The notes: generated by a model from the sequence alone, not told the origin. Counted from the stretch's first letter, positions 47,337-62,281 are shown. The stretch: DNA of 64,000 bases from Daucus carota subsp. sativus (GCF_001625215.2 NC_030384.2:28756527-28820526); one strand, 5' to 3'. Numbers and translations: made by a program.

Positions 47337-47432
47337 CCCCCCCCCCCTCTCAATCTCCCTCCCTCCCTTGTCTCTCTCTCCCCCTCCCCCCCCCCCCCTT
47401 CTCTCTCTGAATCTCTCTCCCTCCCTCGCCCG
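47337..47432. repeat. polypyrimidine low-complexity tract
   Basis: About 95 bases that are almost entirely C and T on the plus strand: two poly-C runs plus TCTCTC and CCCTCCCT repeats. Strongly strand-asymmetric and capable of H-DNA or G-quadruplex/i-motif structure. Assembly errors in run lengths are possible. Confidence 0.9.
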
Positions 47433-47790
47433 GCTCAAACTCGTTTAACTAGTTTTGGTTCGGCTCGTTAGACGAGTTGAATTTGGACAAAGGTTCCGGC
47501 TCGTTTAACTAAACGAGACGGCTCGGCTCGGCTCGGCTCAATTTCACGAGCAGAGTCCGGGTAGAAGTTTAGGCTTGATTCAGTGTAAAATTATAACTCG
47601 TTCGACTCGTTAAAACCGGCTCGTTTAGCTAAACGAGCGAGCTCGACTCGACTCATGAAATTAAACAAGTCGAGTTCAGGCAAAGGTTTACACTCAATTA
47701 GCTAAACGACCATACTCGGCTCGGCTCAATTAAAATTGGCTCTAACTAGACACGGCTCGAAACTCGGCTTGCTCAACTCGAATTACGGAC
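47433..47790. repeat. GAGCC/CTCGGCTCGG-rich transposon-like block
   Basis: Many degenerate copies of CGGCTCGTTTAACTAAACGA and GGCTCGGCTCGG in both orientations. Composition matches the block at 13570-13960. Such arrays form the subterminal parts of some plant hAT-like elements; clear ends and a target duplication were not found. Confidence 0.6.
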
Positions 47791-48112
47791 TTATTAAGAG
47801 GGAAATTGGATCTGATTAGAAGCAAGTATATTGAAAGTTGAATTTGATTTTGAAGTTTAAACAGGGCTGTGGAGTGATAATATATAAAGTTCTGTTAATC
47901 TATCAAAATGTGACCCGTCCAAATACCATGAATTTCTTTCGGATTAGATGAATAAAGGCTTCACTTGACGAATATTAAACTTCAACCCTGAAATCAAAAT
48001 TTGTTATGTATAAACACACACTACTAACATACTTCAATTCTCTCAACTACATCAAGCAAACACTAAAACCAGCAATATTAACTAACAAAATTACATCAGA
48101 CCAATAATTTAA

Positions 48113-50739
48113 CTACAAATCAATAGTTCCGCCTCTAGCAGGGGCAGCTGCAGTAGCCGCATTGGTATAACCAGACGTTTGCGTCTGTTCTATAAATAAC
48201 AAGGATCCATTCCAATTCCCATGTTTCGTCGGGTCATATTTTTCTCCATCACCCCAAAGCGCATAGGCCTCCTCACCGTGGGCTGCATCGTCCCCTATCG
48301 AGAGCTCATCTTCGCTCATCCTCAGAGGAATAAACATTCCTATAGCCAAAAGAATAATTGTTGTGGAAATGACATTCCATCCCATAATGAACAAGGCTGC
48401 CACTATTTGTTTCAGAAACTGAGCTCCCCCTTTGCCACCATAAAATGCACCCCTGGAATCCTTAACGGGTAGTATGAGCCTGCAAAGATCTGGCTCTGCT
48501 AGCAGTCCAGTTAGAAGCCCACCTAATAGGCCTGCTACTGCATGTGTGTGAAAAACACCTAGTGTATCATCCACCTGGTTCATAATGTAAAAGGACCTTT
48601 AAAGAATTAAACAGAGGTCTTCATATTTTATGATGGGTTTTTGAAAAGTCACAAATTCAGCAACTAAAGTTCAAAGTAGCATTATGAAAATGAACAGTTG
48701 ACTTTCAAGGCAAAAGCATAAGAAGGTTTAATAATCAAGTAATCAACCATGGTTACATATGATAGCTAAAAAAGCACCTTTTGTAGAAAGATGGACTTTT
48801 TGTGGAGAATCATCATGGTGTACCATGGAATGCAACCGGAAAGTATCCCCATCACTATAGCCGCCCAAGCTTGTACTACACCTTCATGTATTCATAACTC
48901 TGGTAAGTGGTCTAAATGAGGTATCAAATAAATTTTCAAAGGTATTTCAAATATGGTAGCTGGTCCACAACATACGAATGATAGTAGCATACGTTCAGCG
49001 GAAGGAAAACGTTGGACATGAAAAATCCTAGAATGACGTAATCTTCCTCTTTATATATCTCAAAACATATGATTAAGCTGTCCAGCACTTTAATAACGTA
49101 TGCGTATGTCAGGACCCTAACCCTCCAAAAATTATCACCCTTTTCGAAAGAAACTATAATTTTGGATAAATTTGTAACAAACAAGTGCTCTCGTGTCGTT
49201 TCTTAGATTCGTTAAACATCCCCTCACATGTAGAAAGCCAATTTCGACTTAAAAGTTGGAGATAAGTCGAGGGTCTCCAGGAAGAATGAGAGTTAAGATA
49301 GTAGATAGATCTGCTACTTCATTATTCATTCAGGGCTCCTGCGAGTCCGTGATCATAAATGGAAATCATACAATGAAACAAAAGGACTAGGTCCCATTTC
49401 ATCAAAAAGTTTTCACATGAAATTTGGAACGGAATTCACTGGAATAGCTCCATCACAACTTCTAAGAACGAACTAACGTAATATATTAAATAGCCCAAGA
49501 CAAAAACATAAATAACAAGTATAAGTACCTGCTCCTGGTGTGATGCATACAAGTCCTGTCATCATCCCTTGAACAGCTCCAACAACCGAAGGCTTTCCGA
49601 AATAATAAACATCCAGACTAGTCCACACAAGAAGGCTCGTCGCTGCACAGATGTTGGTGTTTATAACCGCCATTGAGGCGTCGATGCTGGCAGCGTAGGG
49701 TGCTCCCCCATTGAAACCTGACCAACCCATCCACAGCAGCCCTGCTCCTGCAAGCATCAACAGCACATTGTTCGGAGGAAACCTTTCTCTGTCGCTCTTC
49801 GATCTAGGCCCCACCTATAAAACAAGATTCGACATGAGTAAATAAAAAAAAAATGCTACAAGTGCTAAATTAGATCCTCTAACAAGTACCAAATGCTTGT
49901 TTTTTCAGACTTAAATTGAAGTCGAACTAATATGAGGTAGTTGTTAGAATACTATATGACTATATGATTTTGATAAGCACTGCTCCCAACACCTCGAGAT
50001 TGTATGAGAACTGATCACTTAACATGCATCAGAGCTCATGTATGTTCCAACATCTTGAAGTTTTAAGAGAACCGGTCTATTAAAGTAGATTAATTACCCA
50101 ATAAGCAGCAACTAAACCAGCAGTCCCGGAGGACAGATGAATGACATAACCTCCCGAATAATCAATAACACCCCAATGAAACAGAAATCCACCTCCCCAG
50201 AGACTAAAAGCCCCAACTGTGTACGAAAAAATAAGCCAAAGTGGCACAAAAGCCATCCAGGCCCGAATATTCATCCTAGCCAACACCGAACCACCTAACA
50301 AAATCACTGTAATCGCAGCAAACGTGAACTGAAAATAAACCAAAGATGCCATAGGGAAAAAAGGCTCAATAGCAGGCGTTTCAACAGAGCCATCTTCATA
50401 ATACTGCGTGCTCTCGGGCACTTTGGCTCGCCTGAGCAGAAATTTTTGGCCTAAAGCAGGAGCACCTTTACCCCAGAACGGAAGAAGTTTGTCGCCAAAG
50501 GCCATGCGGTAGCAAAGAAGCATCCAACAGATGAGGACCGCCGCGAAGGCGTAGAGGGCCATGAAAGCAGAGTTAACAGCCCATTTTTTCTTGACAATGC
50601 TCGCGTAGATGATCACTAGGCCAGGCATTGATTGAAGGCCTACTAGGGTTGCTGCAGTTAGTTGCCATGCATTGTCTCCTTTGTTCAGCCATGAAGGAAC
50701 TGAGGGAAGGTGTGCTTGGTAGGCTCCTGGAGTTCCCAT
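48113..50739 (-). CDS. AMT2-like: AMT2-type ammonium transporter
   Basis: Four coding exons on the minus strand: 50739-50098, 49814-49529, 48881-48778 and 48574-48113, all GT-AG and in frame, giving 497 residues, normal for plant AMT2/AMT3/AMT4 proteins. The N-terminus ([20 protein letters not shown], then [20 protein letters not shown]) and about eleven hydrophobic helices are typical. The pore twin histidines are His201 ([13 protein letters not shown]) and His355 ([14 protein letters not shown]). [10 protein letters not shown] and [20 protein letters not shown] fit the AmtB/AMT signature. The C-terminal tail after [10 protein letters not shown] begins with the conserved cytosolic activation segment. 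It moves ammonium across the plasma membrane, in roots or in symbiotic membranes in some species. No fault is seen. Confidence 0.95.
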
Positions 50740-53700
50740 GGAAAATTTTGCTGTTTTTCAGCTTGTCTGCAGGTTCTTTAAAGTTTTATATGCATTTACT
50801 TTGAATGGATGATTTGTGGATTTTTCATGAGATGGAAAGAAATATGGTTGGAGAGAGTCTTTCAAGTCCACTTAATAATAAATCAGTAGTCTTTCCTGTG
50901 CCGTGGGGCACCGGTTTATTGTATTATTATGTTGTTAGAATCATTATTATTTTAATTTTCAAAAGTATAATATCATGTGATATTAACTTAACGTTTCGGT
51001 CATTTTCATCATAAACTATCAAATTATTATCCGATCTCCATCGAGATTTATTTAAACCGCTATAATCACTATATATCACTTCGTTAAATCTTGAAGAAAT
51101 ATTAACAAAAAGTTAACAAACAGATGGTGTATTTGATACAATATTTTTAATATTTTTTTGTAATTTTTAGTTCTAGTTTTTTTTATAATCTAAATGGCTT
51201 GCACATGCATCATAGGGATATTTCATTAAATTTTTAGTTAATTGTTTTTCAAGAGTTAATATAATGATTTATATAGTGATTTTAATGAATAAAATGAATC
51301 TCTATATAAATTAGATAATGACATGATAGTTTTTTACGATAACGATGAATACTGTGATATAAAACCTAATACTCAATTGACTAGGAACATCTTAACGAGA
51401 ACTCGGCGAGGCACCGTCAGATAAGAGATCATTTCTAATTGTGGATTTGTTATATAATTGGAGATGCAGCATGGGGCAGGGGACTCGTGGAGTCGTCTGT
51501 GGATTAATCTGTCTTCGCGGACTATATGCAGCAAGTCACAACTTACAATTGTATATTATACTGTACTACTATTAATGCATGATTGCATGTATATTTTTGA
51601 GGTGGGATATTTCTTGTAAATTTCAAGTTCAGCGTGCTCCTGTTTTATGTTCCTAGTCAACGAGTGAGAATAGACGGAAGTAAATAAAGAACCGAGACTT
51701 GTCGGCATATGAGTTTATACACACAGCGCCACGTATTATACAGACCATCTAAGAATTTTTTTTTTAATGAGAAGATAGTTGAGTCCTGGTGATCTTAGTC
51801 ATTTATCTATGTGAGTGTTGTATAAAATAGGAAAAAGTAAGTAATCACAAATTAATGAGATAGCCAAAAAATCTGAAGTTCATCACAAAGTGTATGATTT
51901 ATATATAACGGAGGAAGATGGGACTGGGTCAACCAAGTGATAAGCATATGATATAATGATTATTGTTGTATGATTGATATTTGATAGTGAGTTCTACTGG
52001 CTAGTTCATCGCTTGTAAATGGTGACAAAATGCAAGCATGCCTTATCTTTGATATGGTACGAGTATTGCTGTGATATCATTGCTGTTTTGAGTGCTGTGT
52101 CAAGTGGTCTTCACGTACTATACTACAAGAAACACCACAAAGACTTCTTGTTTGTGTCTATTATATGTTCATATAGATCCAAACTCTTTGCCACCATAAT
52201 TAATTATTCTTAGAATTTATAATGATTTTGATGGGAAAAAAGGTTGTTTAACATTTTGAGATTAAGAAAAAATAATTATAAATATAGTATTGTATGTTGA
52301 CGTTATGTTTGTATTATGTTCCCAGCACATTCAACGACTCTTTATCATTTCTAGTATTAACATAATATACTGTAAATAAAAAAGAAAAATTCATATTGCT
52401 AATATGAACGATTATATATGATTCATTCTCGTTACAAAAATCGGCTCATAATAAAAAATGTTTATTTTCTTTTAAAGTTATTGATCGTTCATATTTGGAG
52501 AGAATGCCCATATTGACATAAAATACACTGTTACTTGCCCAAAATACAATTTGTCGGGATCGATGTCCAATCTACCCAACTGCATACGCATGCATTTGCG
52601 TATATCATTTCAAGATAACTTGTCTATACTTTGTTTTTAATCACCAACCATCCTGTACTCCGCTTCAAATTAAATTTCTCCCCGAGCCCATCTCTACCTA
52701 ACACGTAAGTGTTTATCTATTCTCTCGAATTGTGCTCCTTCCTTTTTAAAATATAAGTCGCTTAACATTTTGGCACACACTTCTGAGTCGTTTAATCGCT
52801 GAGTTGAAATTATAATTTTTAAATTTTTTAAATTATAATATTATCAATATATTTTTATTCAGAAAAAAATTACAAATAATGATTTTAACTATATACTTAA
52901 AAGATTTACAAGTATATGTCAAAAAATCAAGCGACATATATTTCAAAATAAATAAAATAGTCAGCATCAATAAATTATACAAATTTTCAAGTCTCATGTA
53001 TACATAAACAATTTCTATAAGAAAAAATAGTAAATCAAGAAAGCATTCAATATACGCATTCTTATTATGCGTTTATAGTGCCTCGCATCTTGTTAATGCG
53101 TGTATAGAAAATAAATAAAAGTGAAAATATCCAGAAAATGGCTACACGCATTTTGTTTATTGTTTATGCGTATGTTGATGGTCGCATGTGCCAAATGCGC
53201 ATACAACATGTCAATCTGGACACACGGATGAGAACCGATATTTTAGTCATACACAACTGAAAAAATGAGATAAAGGGCTTTCAACCCTTTTTCATGTTTG
53301 TGTTGTAAATGAGTTCATACAAAATCATTAGATAAAATTTTATTTGATTTTAATATTCAAAATTATTGCACTTACGATCAAAAAGCTGAAATTAGATTAC
53401 TGTAAAATGATGATTTCAATATTTACATTAATTTAGTTATAATATTAAAAAAAAATATTGTGATAAGATTTGATACCGCGTGAATTCGCATGATATCATA
53501 TATTAGATTTGTTAAAATAATTAGTTATATATTAACAAACAAATTTCTGTTGTTATTATTTTAAATTATTAATAATAAAATCTATAATTTTCCTATAATA
53601 ATAAATAATATATTTACTCTAAATCTCTGAAATTTCAAAAAATATAATGAGATTAAATAAATGTCAATCAAAAGGATGTTTGTGGAGAGATTTTTCGGTT

Positions 53701-53981
53701 CTCTCTAATATTTTTTATTCACTTTAACTAACATTATTTATTTATAACATCTTTTAATTTTAACCGAGATAACCCCCGACGGAGATGACCCGAGTCCCGA
53801 CTCTTTAAAATTTCAAACATTTCGAATTTTCCCTCTTGTCACTTCTGATCAAAACATCCGCTCTCGAAGAAACTTGGCGGAGTAAATCTTTGCATCTCAA
53901 TGTGTTGATTAGGGTTCACTAATTACCAATCCTAGCTATTTGGTTCACTTGTGCTGGTAGATACAAACCCTTTTCAATTCG
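50740..53981. other. AMT2 promoter and intergenic region, no gene seen
   Basis: 50740-51000 should hold the AMT2 leader and promoter. 51000-53800 is AT-rich without exons. 53050-53220 has an unusual density of ATGCGT/ACGCAT-type motifs. 53830-53981 is the SPC24 leader and promoter; CTTGGCGGAG at about 53873 loosely resembles an E2F site, which would suit a cell-cycle gene but is weak evidence. Confidence 0.45.
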
Positions 53982-56900
53982 ATGGGAGAAGCTTCCGGAA
54001 TTTTGGAGAAAGAGAGAGCATTGACTCACAGCGGTGACTTGATTGATTGTTTGAGAAATGAGAGTGATAGCATTTTGTGGAAGCAGTGTTTGGAGCAGTT
54101 CAAGCTACTCGAATCGAAGTCTGATGCTGATTTTGAGTTTTCTGAGAGCTCGGTTCAGGGTAAAGTTCTCGCCTTTCTGATTTTTAGCTGGTTGGGTTTT
54201 GTTGTATTCATGTTTATTTGTTTTGCAATTGGATGATTGTGTGCCATTTGTGTTTAATTAACAAGTAGGAGTGTTGATTCGATGTCTGTGTACGTATTTA
54301 GTTAATTTGAGAAGTGAATAAATATGTTAAAGAGAAGGTTTTGTTATACAGTAAAGTCTATATAAATGAATATCCTTGAACTCGGGAAAATTATTATTTT
54401 TACGTGGATATTAGTTTATCGATTAATGAATAGTCTATTATTTTATTGATATAATTAATATGTATTAATATTAATGTTAAAGATCGAGATTGTCTAGTAA
54501 TTAAGGGACATGAAGAAAAATAATCTTGTTTGCACTTTGAATATTTTTCTCGTTAATTATATCAAGTTGTATAAATCGAATGATGAAGGTAAAGATGGAA
54601 GGACGTGCCTAGCTAGATATGAAGGAAGATGAAAAATGGGGCAACTTGATTTTGTAATTCTTCAAAACTCGACAGAGGCAAAAAAATTATTGCTTCAGTT
54701 TAGAGTCGGAGTAAAGCATAATCAACCATAATGTCGAAATGTGCTGTGTATATTATGGGTGTTTAGTTTTACTCTGCTCTGTGTTATCTTTGTCCTGTTA
54801 GATCAAGTCCAATGGTGATGTTAAAATAGATGTAGCTATTGTTATAATTTGAAATCAAAAAGTGATTTTTGGTGCTATTTAGAACTTATGGTCCAATGGT
54901 AAATGCAAAATAGCACCAAACATATCCAAATAAAGCTATATTCTAATTACATAATCTTAAAGTACATTACTATATTTGTCACTATTACTTTATTAATGCA
55001 TTACGTCACTTGCATGCTTATGTGGCAATTATAGCACCATCTATACTTGGTTCTATATATAGGAACCAAGTATAGCATTTCGCTATTTTACATTCAAGTT
55101 TAGCATCCCATTGGAGTTGAGTTTTTTGCTTGGGTGCTATATTATAGCAATAGCACCTACTTTAGCACCACCATTGGACTTGCTCTTAAAGAGCCAATGA
55201 CATGCAATATCCAAGGATTAAAATACATTTGCTCAAGTTTCTAGTTTTATATCATTTCTGTCTTGATGCATTGTACCAGAATATCAAGAAAAAATAGATT
55301 CATGCAAGCAGAAAACAGATGCAGCAAAATTTGAGGTTGTTGCAGACTCGGAATTTGAAATGCTTCAAAAAGAGTTGGCAGAAGAACTTTGGAGAGAGAG
55401 TTTTCTTGGTGATGAACTTAGATAAGTATTTCTTCCTAGCTTAAATGTTTGTTGATTTTGGTCTATGGAATGGTACTGGCTAATGGAGTATATGTCATTC
55501 GTATCAACACAGTCATTACCGCCGACATTGATGACCTAGAGAATCAGAGGGTTTCTGTTGAAGAAAGAAGGCAAAGTTGGAGGAAACTTGACAAACACTA
55601 CTTCCGAGCACAGTAAGTTTCTAAAAAGGTTTCTTGCTTGAACATCTAATTGGTGGTTTTAATATATTCCGTGTTGTATATGTTTGTGACCTTTATACAT
55701 AGGTGTTGGCCCCTCTAGCACACTCTGGAATAAAAATGGAAAAATTAGCACTTCCAGTGAACTTGTCCCAATTTGGCACCTGCATAATTTTGCACGCGTA
55801 CATCCGGGCTAACAAACTAATTTAAGTTGCATTAATTGGGACAGGAATTTAATATTTGCATTCTAATTGTTGTTTCTTACAATTTCTCTGCCAAGAGATG
55901 AGGATTATGGGTTAATAATGTTTCTTAGTTTTTCCTATAGAGTACTGCCAAGTTTATACACCATTCAGAGAACATAAACCAAGCGTGCATTAGTTTATTA
56001 ATGTGTTAACAAGGTTTTGTACAAACACATAAAATGTTGGATTTAATCTGCACATCGGCACATGGCATATGTTTGGAATTTGCTGAAAAAGAAGCTCTGC
56101 TTTTTACTCACCCGAACAGAGCATAAAAAGTGAAGATATTTATTAGTTAAGTGCATTATATATGCATGAGAGTGCCATTACAGCACAAACTTTCTGAATG
56201 GTGCTCTTTTGGGCACTTGGCCCTGATTTTGTTCTTGTGGTCCTTTTTCCCTTATGGAGGTCGTGGGTATAAAACTTACTAAAGATAAATTAAAGGCTCT
56301 GTTATTTAAAAAGCTTAAATTTTGCTAGTAACATAAATCAGAAGGATTTCAGATCATAATAAATTGTTACTGAATTCCAGATACTAATTTGATATGTATT
56401 AATACGAGATTGTTGTATGATTAAACTTGCTTATGTTGGGGTTAAGATTCTGGGCACACATTTGTTACATAATAAAAAAGCCAAACTCGCATCTTTAGTT
56501 AAAACTTTTTTTTTATTTTAGTAGAACAGATTGTTACTTGTACAAGCTTTTTTTGTTGTGTGAGTTTATTATTTTACTACTCACTATCAGTCTATTACGA
56601 ACATCCGTCGAATTATGGCAATGCTCGTGCTGTTTGCACACAAAGGTTCACCACAGTGATCAAACATTATTGAATTATAGACTGTGATGCAATCAGTTTA
56701 TAACTGGTAAGGGATTTGCATCTGCTAATAGAGTAACATGTGGCTGTAGATTGCATGTAACCCTTGTGTTGAACTTTTGGTTCATAGTTATAGTTTTATT
56801 GTGGCTGAAGGAGGAAACCTTGACCTTAAAGTGAATCGATTTGATTCATAGATAATTTTTTGTTGTTAGACTGACAAACAAAATGCAATTTCTCTCTTTA

Positions 56901-57323
56901 CGTTTGACAAGATATATTTCATAGATCCTCTTTGATTGTTTATGTTGCAAATGCTATGCAATTTGCAATGAAGCTCGCTTCATCTCTTTTTTTAATTAAT
57001 ATTGTTTAGATGTTCTGAATTTGATGACCTTTCTTAAATTTTTATAGGATGAAGCTTTCAATGTATGCTTCGGTAACAAACGTCATTCCTAAGTTGAATG
57101 AGCCTTCTACAATATCAGGCTGTATCCTTGATCTTTACTCCTTTCGTCCCTAATGTTACATCCAGTTTGCTATATATTATCTTGTGAACTGTTCACCTTT
57201 AACCTACTAATTTCAGATATTGTAGAAAGGGAAAAGAAAATAGTTGAGAACTTCGAGTTTGATCCAGTGAAGATGACACCATATGGTACATGCACTAGCA
57301 TATGGAAGATGATAAACCTCTGA
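53982..57323 (+). CDS. SPC24: SPC24-like kinetochore protein (Ndc80 complex subunit)
   Basis: Five exons: 53982-54159, 55280-55421, 55511-55612, 57048-57121 and 57217-57323, giving 200 residues. The N-terminal half is a coiled coil (CLRNESDSILWKQCLEQFKL, YQEKIDSCKQKTDAAKFEVV, IDDLENQRVSVEERR). The C-terminal globular part includes MKLSMYASVTNVIP, then YIVEREKKIVENFEFDP and SIWKMINL. This matches plant SPC24 (Arabidopsis MUN) in length and order. It pairs with SPC25 and anchors the Ndc80 complex to the inner kinetochore. Intron 2 (55422-55510) has AT and AC ends in the reading that keeps the coiled coil whole; other introns are GT-AG. Intron 1 carries a MITE. A GT-AG alternative for intron 2 (55409-55512) would remain in frame but drop GDELR. 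Confidence 0.85.
54801..55185. mobile_element. Tourist-type MITE in SPC24 intron 1, 385 bp
   Basis: Ends GATCAAGTCCAATGGTG and CACCATTGGACTTGCTC are inverted repeats, flanked by TTA on both sides (54798-54800, 55186-55188), the PIF/Harbinger duplication. GGTGCTATTT/ATAGCACC motifs recur inside. It lies about 95 bp upstream of exon 2. Confidence 0.88.
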
Positions 57324-58035
57324 TTAGTTCTCGGACTTCCTTAAGACCTTGACTAGAAGGCCCTTTAGGTGGCAAATGTTTTCTAGTCGTAGTAACTTCT
57401 TGTTAACCTATTCTAGTTTATCTTACTATGCTTCTGTTTATTATGAGGTTGGTTCTGTTACATTTTGTTGTTTTGTATATATAATTCAGTACCTGTTTAC
57501 TGGAAGTACTTTGCATTTGAAGGGTGTGATGCTTCTGCATCAGTTTCAGCAATTCCTAGTTTCCCCGATTGTATTAGTAGTACCTAGAGACTCATGTAGT
57601 TTACAGTTTCGGATTTCAGAAATGAAAACTAAATTCCTGGTATATTTGCCAGCTTGTACAAGTATTAAACGCAATGTTTTAGGTGTTTTAGGTGTTGGAG
57701 TTTTGCACAGATTAAAAGAACAAAAATTGCAGCCTACAGAAATGTTTGCATTAATAAAAAATTGCTTCCTCATTATTTGTTTCAAATTATATACCAAAAT
57801 TTTTCGTATATGAAATATCCAAAAATTTTAAATTAAGTACACAACTTTTGTTCTGTATAAATAACCAGAAGTACCGCGTCCAAAGTAACTTAAAAATCCC
57901 TGTTAAAAAGAACACTTAAATTTCTCTTTATATTTTTCAAGAAAAATCTCTTTTAATGAAAAAAGAAAAATAAGTGAATAGCTTGTACTCGATCCAACAT
58001 GACCTAAACTGGTATAGAAAACGAGCCCGTAAACA
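57324..58035. other. SPC24 3' region and spacer
   Basis: No gene recognised. The open frame at 57349-57813 overlaps the expected SPC24 3' untranslated region and has no known domain, so I treat it as chance. Confidence 0.5.
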
Positions 58036-58185
58036 GGCCCAAAATCAGCAAACCTAACCAAAGCCCAACATAAAAACAGCGATATAAAACGAGAGTCCAT
58101 TAGGGTTACCTAAAAGCTGCTTCTTCCATTACAGAGAGCTGGAGTGAGTTGAGGGAGGCGCAACCTTAATCCCAACCAAACAACC
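58036..58185 (+). promoter_or_regulatory. RPS4 promoter: site II-like and telo-box motifs
   Basis: GGCCCA at 58036-58041 and AGCCCA at 58062-58067 are site II-like elements; a TATA-like GATATAAAAC lies at 58081-58090; TTAGGGTT at 58100-58107 is a telo-box in reverse. Site II plus telo-box is the usual pair in plant ribosomal protein gene promoters and drives expression in dividing cells. The leader then runs to the ATG at 58186 in the context AACAACCATGG. Confidence 0.7.
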
Positions 58186-60377
<2,192 letters not shown>

Positions 60378-61896
60378 ATTTATGGATGAATATTAGCAGA
60401 GTTTCATCTGTTAATCTTACTAGCAGGTGGTTGGTATCCAACTACTTTAGGATTTATGCAAATGAAATTATGTTTTGTTCTCAGTTCAGTTAAATTGCGA
60501 ATTTGAAAGATATTTTACTGGTTGCAAATTTTGTTGAACTTGTCTGTTTTATCGAGTTTGTTAAGAAATAGAAAACTCTCAACTTTGCAGTTACTTAAAG
60601 TTATTATGCAAAGCTGCTATTATTATCTTGATTATTTCAAATCTCAAGATTTTTAGCATTGTTAGCATGGTGGAATAGTAACATTGCTGTAAGTGTGGAC
60701 CATCTTGGTCAGTATTTTTATCAGTCTGAGGTTGAGCAGGCTTATTTTGTGTCAGAGTCTCGTGTAATTAGCCTCGTTAGATGACCATAATACTAATGTA
60801 GGATGCAAAATAATTGCTCTGGGAAAACCAGGTATCATTTCGCAAACAACAGTAGCAATTAAGCAACTTCCTCTGACCACGAGCCAACAACTTAGAGAAC
60901 TTAGAAATGTTTGGTTCATGGTTAATGAGTTTGGTTAACGAGAATTGGAACTTAAATCTCATGCATAAGTGTTTATGTACTTGGATTAGTTATATGGTGG
61001 CATGAAATGGAAACCCCATAAGTGTATGTACTATGGTTAAATCATATTCTTCTCACCCTTTGGATTTTTACCCTATGACCGATTCCCATTTCCAATCTCA
61101 GACGCCCTCTTAGTACAAGTGCAGAAGGAACGTTTGTTACATATGCAGAGTAAGAAGCATCTGTCCTGTAATGAGGGTGGTATTTCGAAATTCCAATGCC
61201 AACATGTTGCATATCTATCCACAAATGGACCTGTTCTACATGCTAAGAGCACCAGAGACTATACAAACAGTAGTAGCTTTCGGAAAAAACAAACCAACCG
61301 TTGGAAGTTCGGTGAGAGGCCCGATTGTTTCCTACAATCCGAATTCGATCAGAAGAATATCTGGTTTTGGAATATATAAGTGGAAATTAGCATAGTCCAA
61401 AGAAAATATCCTCCTGAAATTGTCTTCTTTATTCCCAGTTAATTACCCTTTTACCTCTAAATTAGTTCTTAACCTTTAGTCACTGTCATTAGTTATAATA
61501 CTCCCCTTGGTTATAAATATCTCCTACATTGACCAGTTAGGCAGTTACTAGACAAGCCTTGATGGATTAGAATAATCATGTTTAGTTTATGCTAAAGCAT
61601 GGTTAGTGACTAAGCAAGCTTCTGCTCCATTGGACCGACCCTATTAAAGGTTCCAAATTTTATTTACTTTACTTTAATTACTTTGATTATGCGATAACAA
61701 AGTGTGTAATAGTGATTATGCATTATCACAGTTCAGGAACCATTTTGCCATCTGTCCTTGTTAGTGTTTCTTATGCTTTGTCAATATGCATTTGTTATTG
61801 CTCCATTAGTTAATTAGTTATTGTTTGCACGAGTTTATTGAATAGGAAACACAAATGGTATATAATAGATTGTTTACAGGATTAACTACTGGAGAA
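60378..61896. other. RPS4 3' region and spacer
   Basis: The RPS4 3' untranslated region is expected to end in roughly the first 200 bases. 61100-61380 has overlapping open frames (for example 61171-61395) but no recognisable domain. A TTTACAG acceptor-like site at 61874-61880 may end a leader intron of the next gene. Confidence 0.45.
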
Positions 61897-62281
61897 ATGG
61901 GTAGCTGGAGAAGCTGGTTTTCCTTCAAGAACTCGCTTCTTCACCATTCAAGAGCCATGCCTTTTAAGCTTACTTCATTCCTTAAGCACAAAACCAAAGG
62001 TACGCTCATATTTTAGCGTTGATATCTTAGCCTACATCTTCTACGAACCAGCTGATCACCACTCAAAGTAGGACTAATTAGTTATCTTCCGACTTTATAT
62101 CCTAATTTTAGTCATGATTGCAGAGAATAAAGCTGGTTTGATGAGTCTTTACAAGGACATGGAAGCATGCGAAGGGTATGCAGATATACAAGTGATGTGG
62201 AAGATGATTCACTCTTCTTCTCTTGCTGGAGACCGCAACAGAGAGATGAGAAACAGGAGAGTTTGCTTCAGGAAAGCTTAA
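61897..62281 (+). CDS. 86-residue protein of unknown function
   Basis: Two exons, 61897-61999 and 62124-62281, joined by a clean GT-AG intron, encode 86 residues. The N-terminus MGSWRSWFSF is basic and hydrophobic and could be a short targeting or anchor segment. The middle, KAGLMSLYKDMEACEGYADI followed by QVMWKMIHSS (residues 37-66), looks like a compact conserved helical core. The tail is strongly basic (residues 72-85). I believe small plant proteins with a similar DMExCEGYxDIQVMW core exist, but no function is known to me. An acceptor-like site 17 bp upstream of the ATG suggests a leader intron. Confidence 0.65.

Noticed and set aside
47124..47471. 115-residue open frame
   Set aside because: Its second half is the polypyrimidine tract read as Pro/Ser/Leu; no domain.
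55409..55512. GT-AG alternative for SPC24 intron 2
   Set aside because: It stays in frame but uses a weak donor (G then GTGATG) and removes GDELR from the coiled coil; kept as the alternative, not as the main model.
57349..57813. 154-residue open frame downstream of SPC24
   Set aside because: No domain, starts within the expected 3' untranslated region and has the composition of non-coding DNA.
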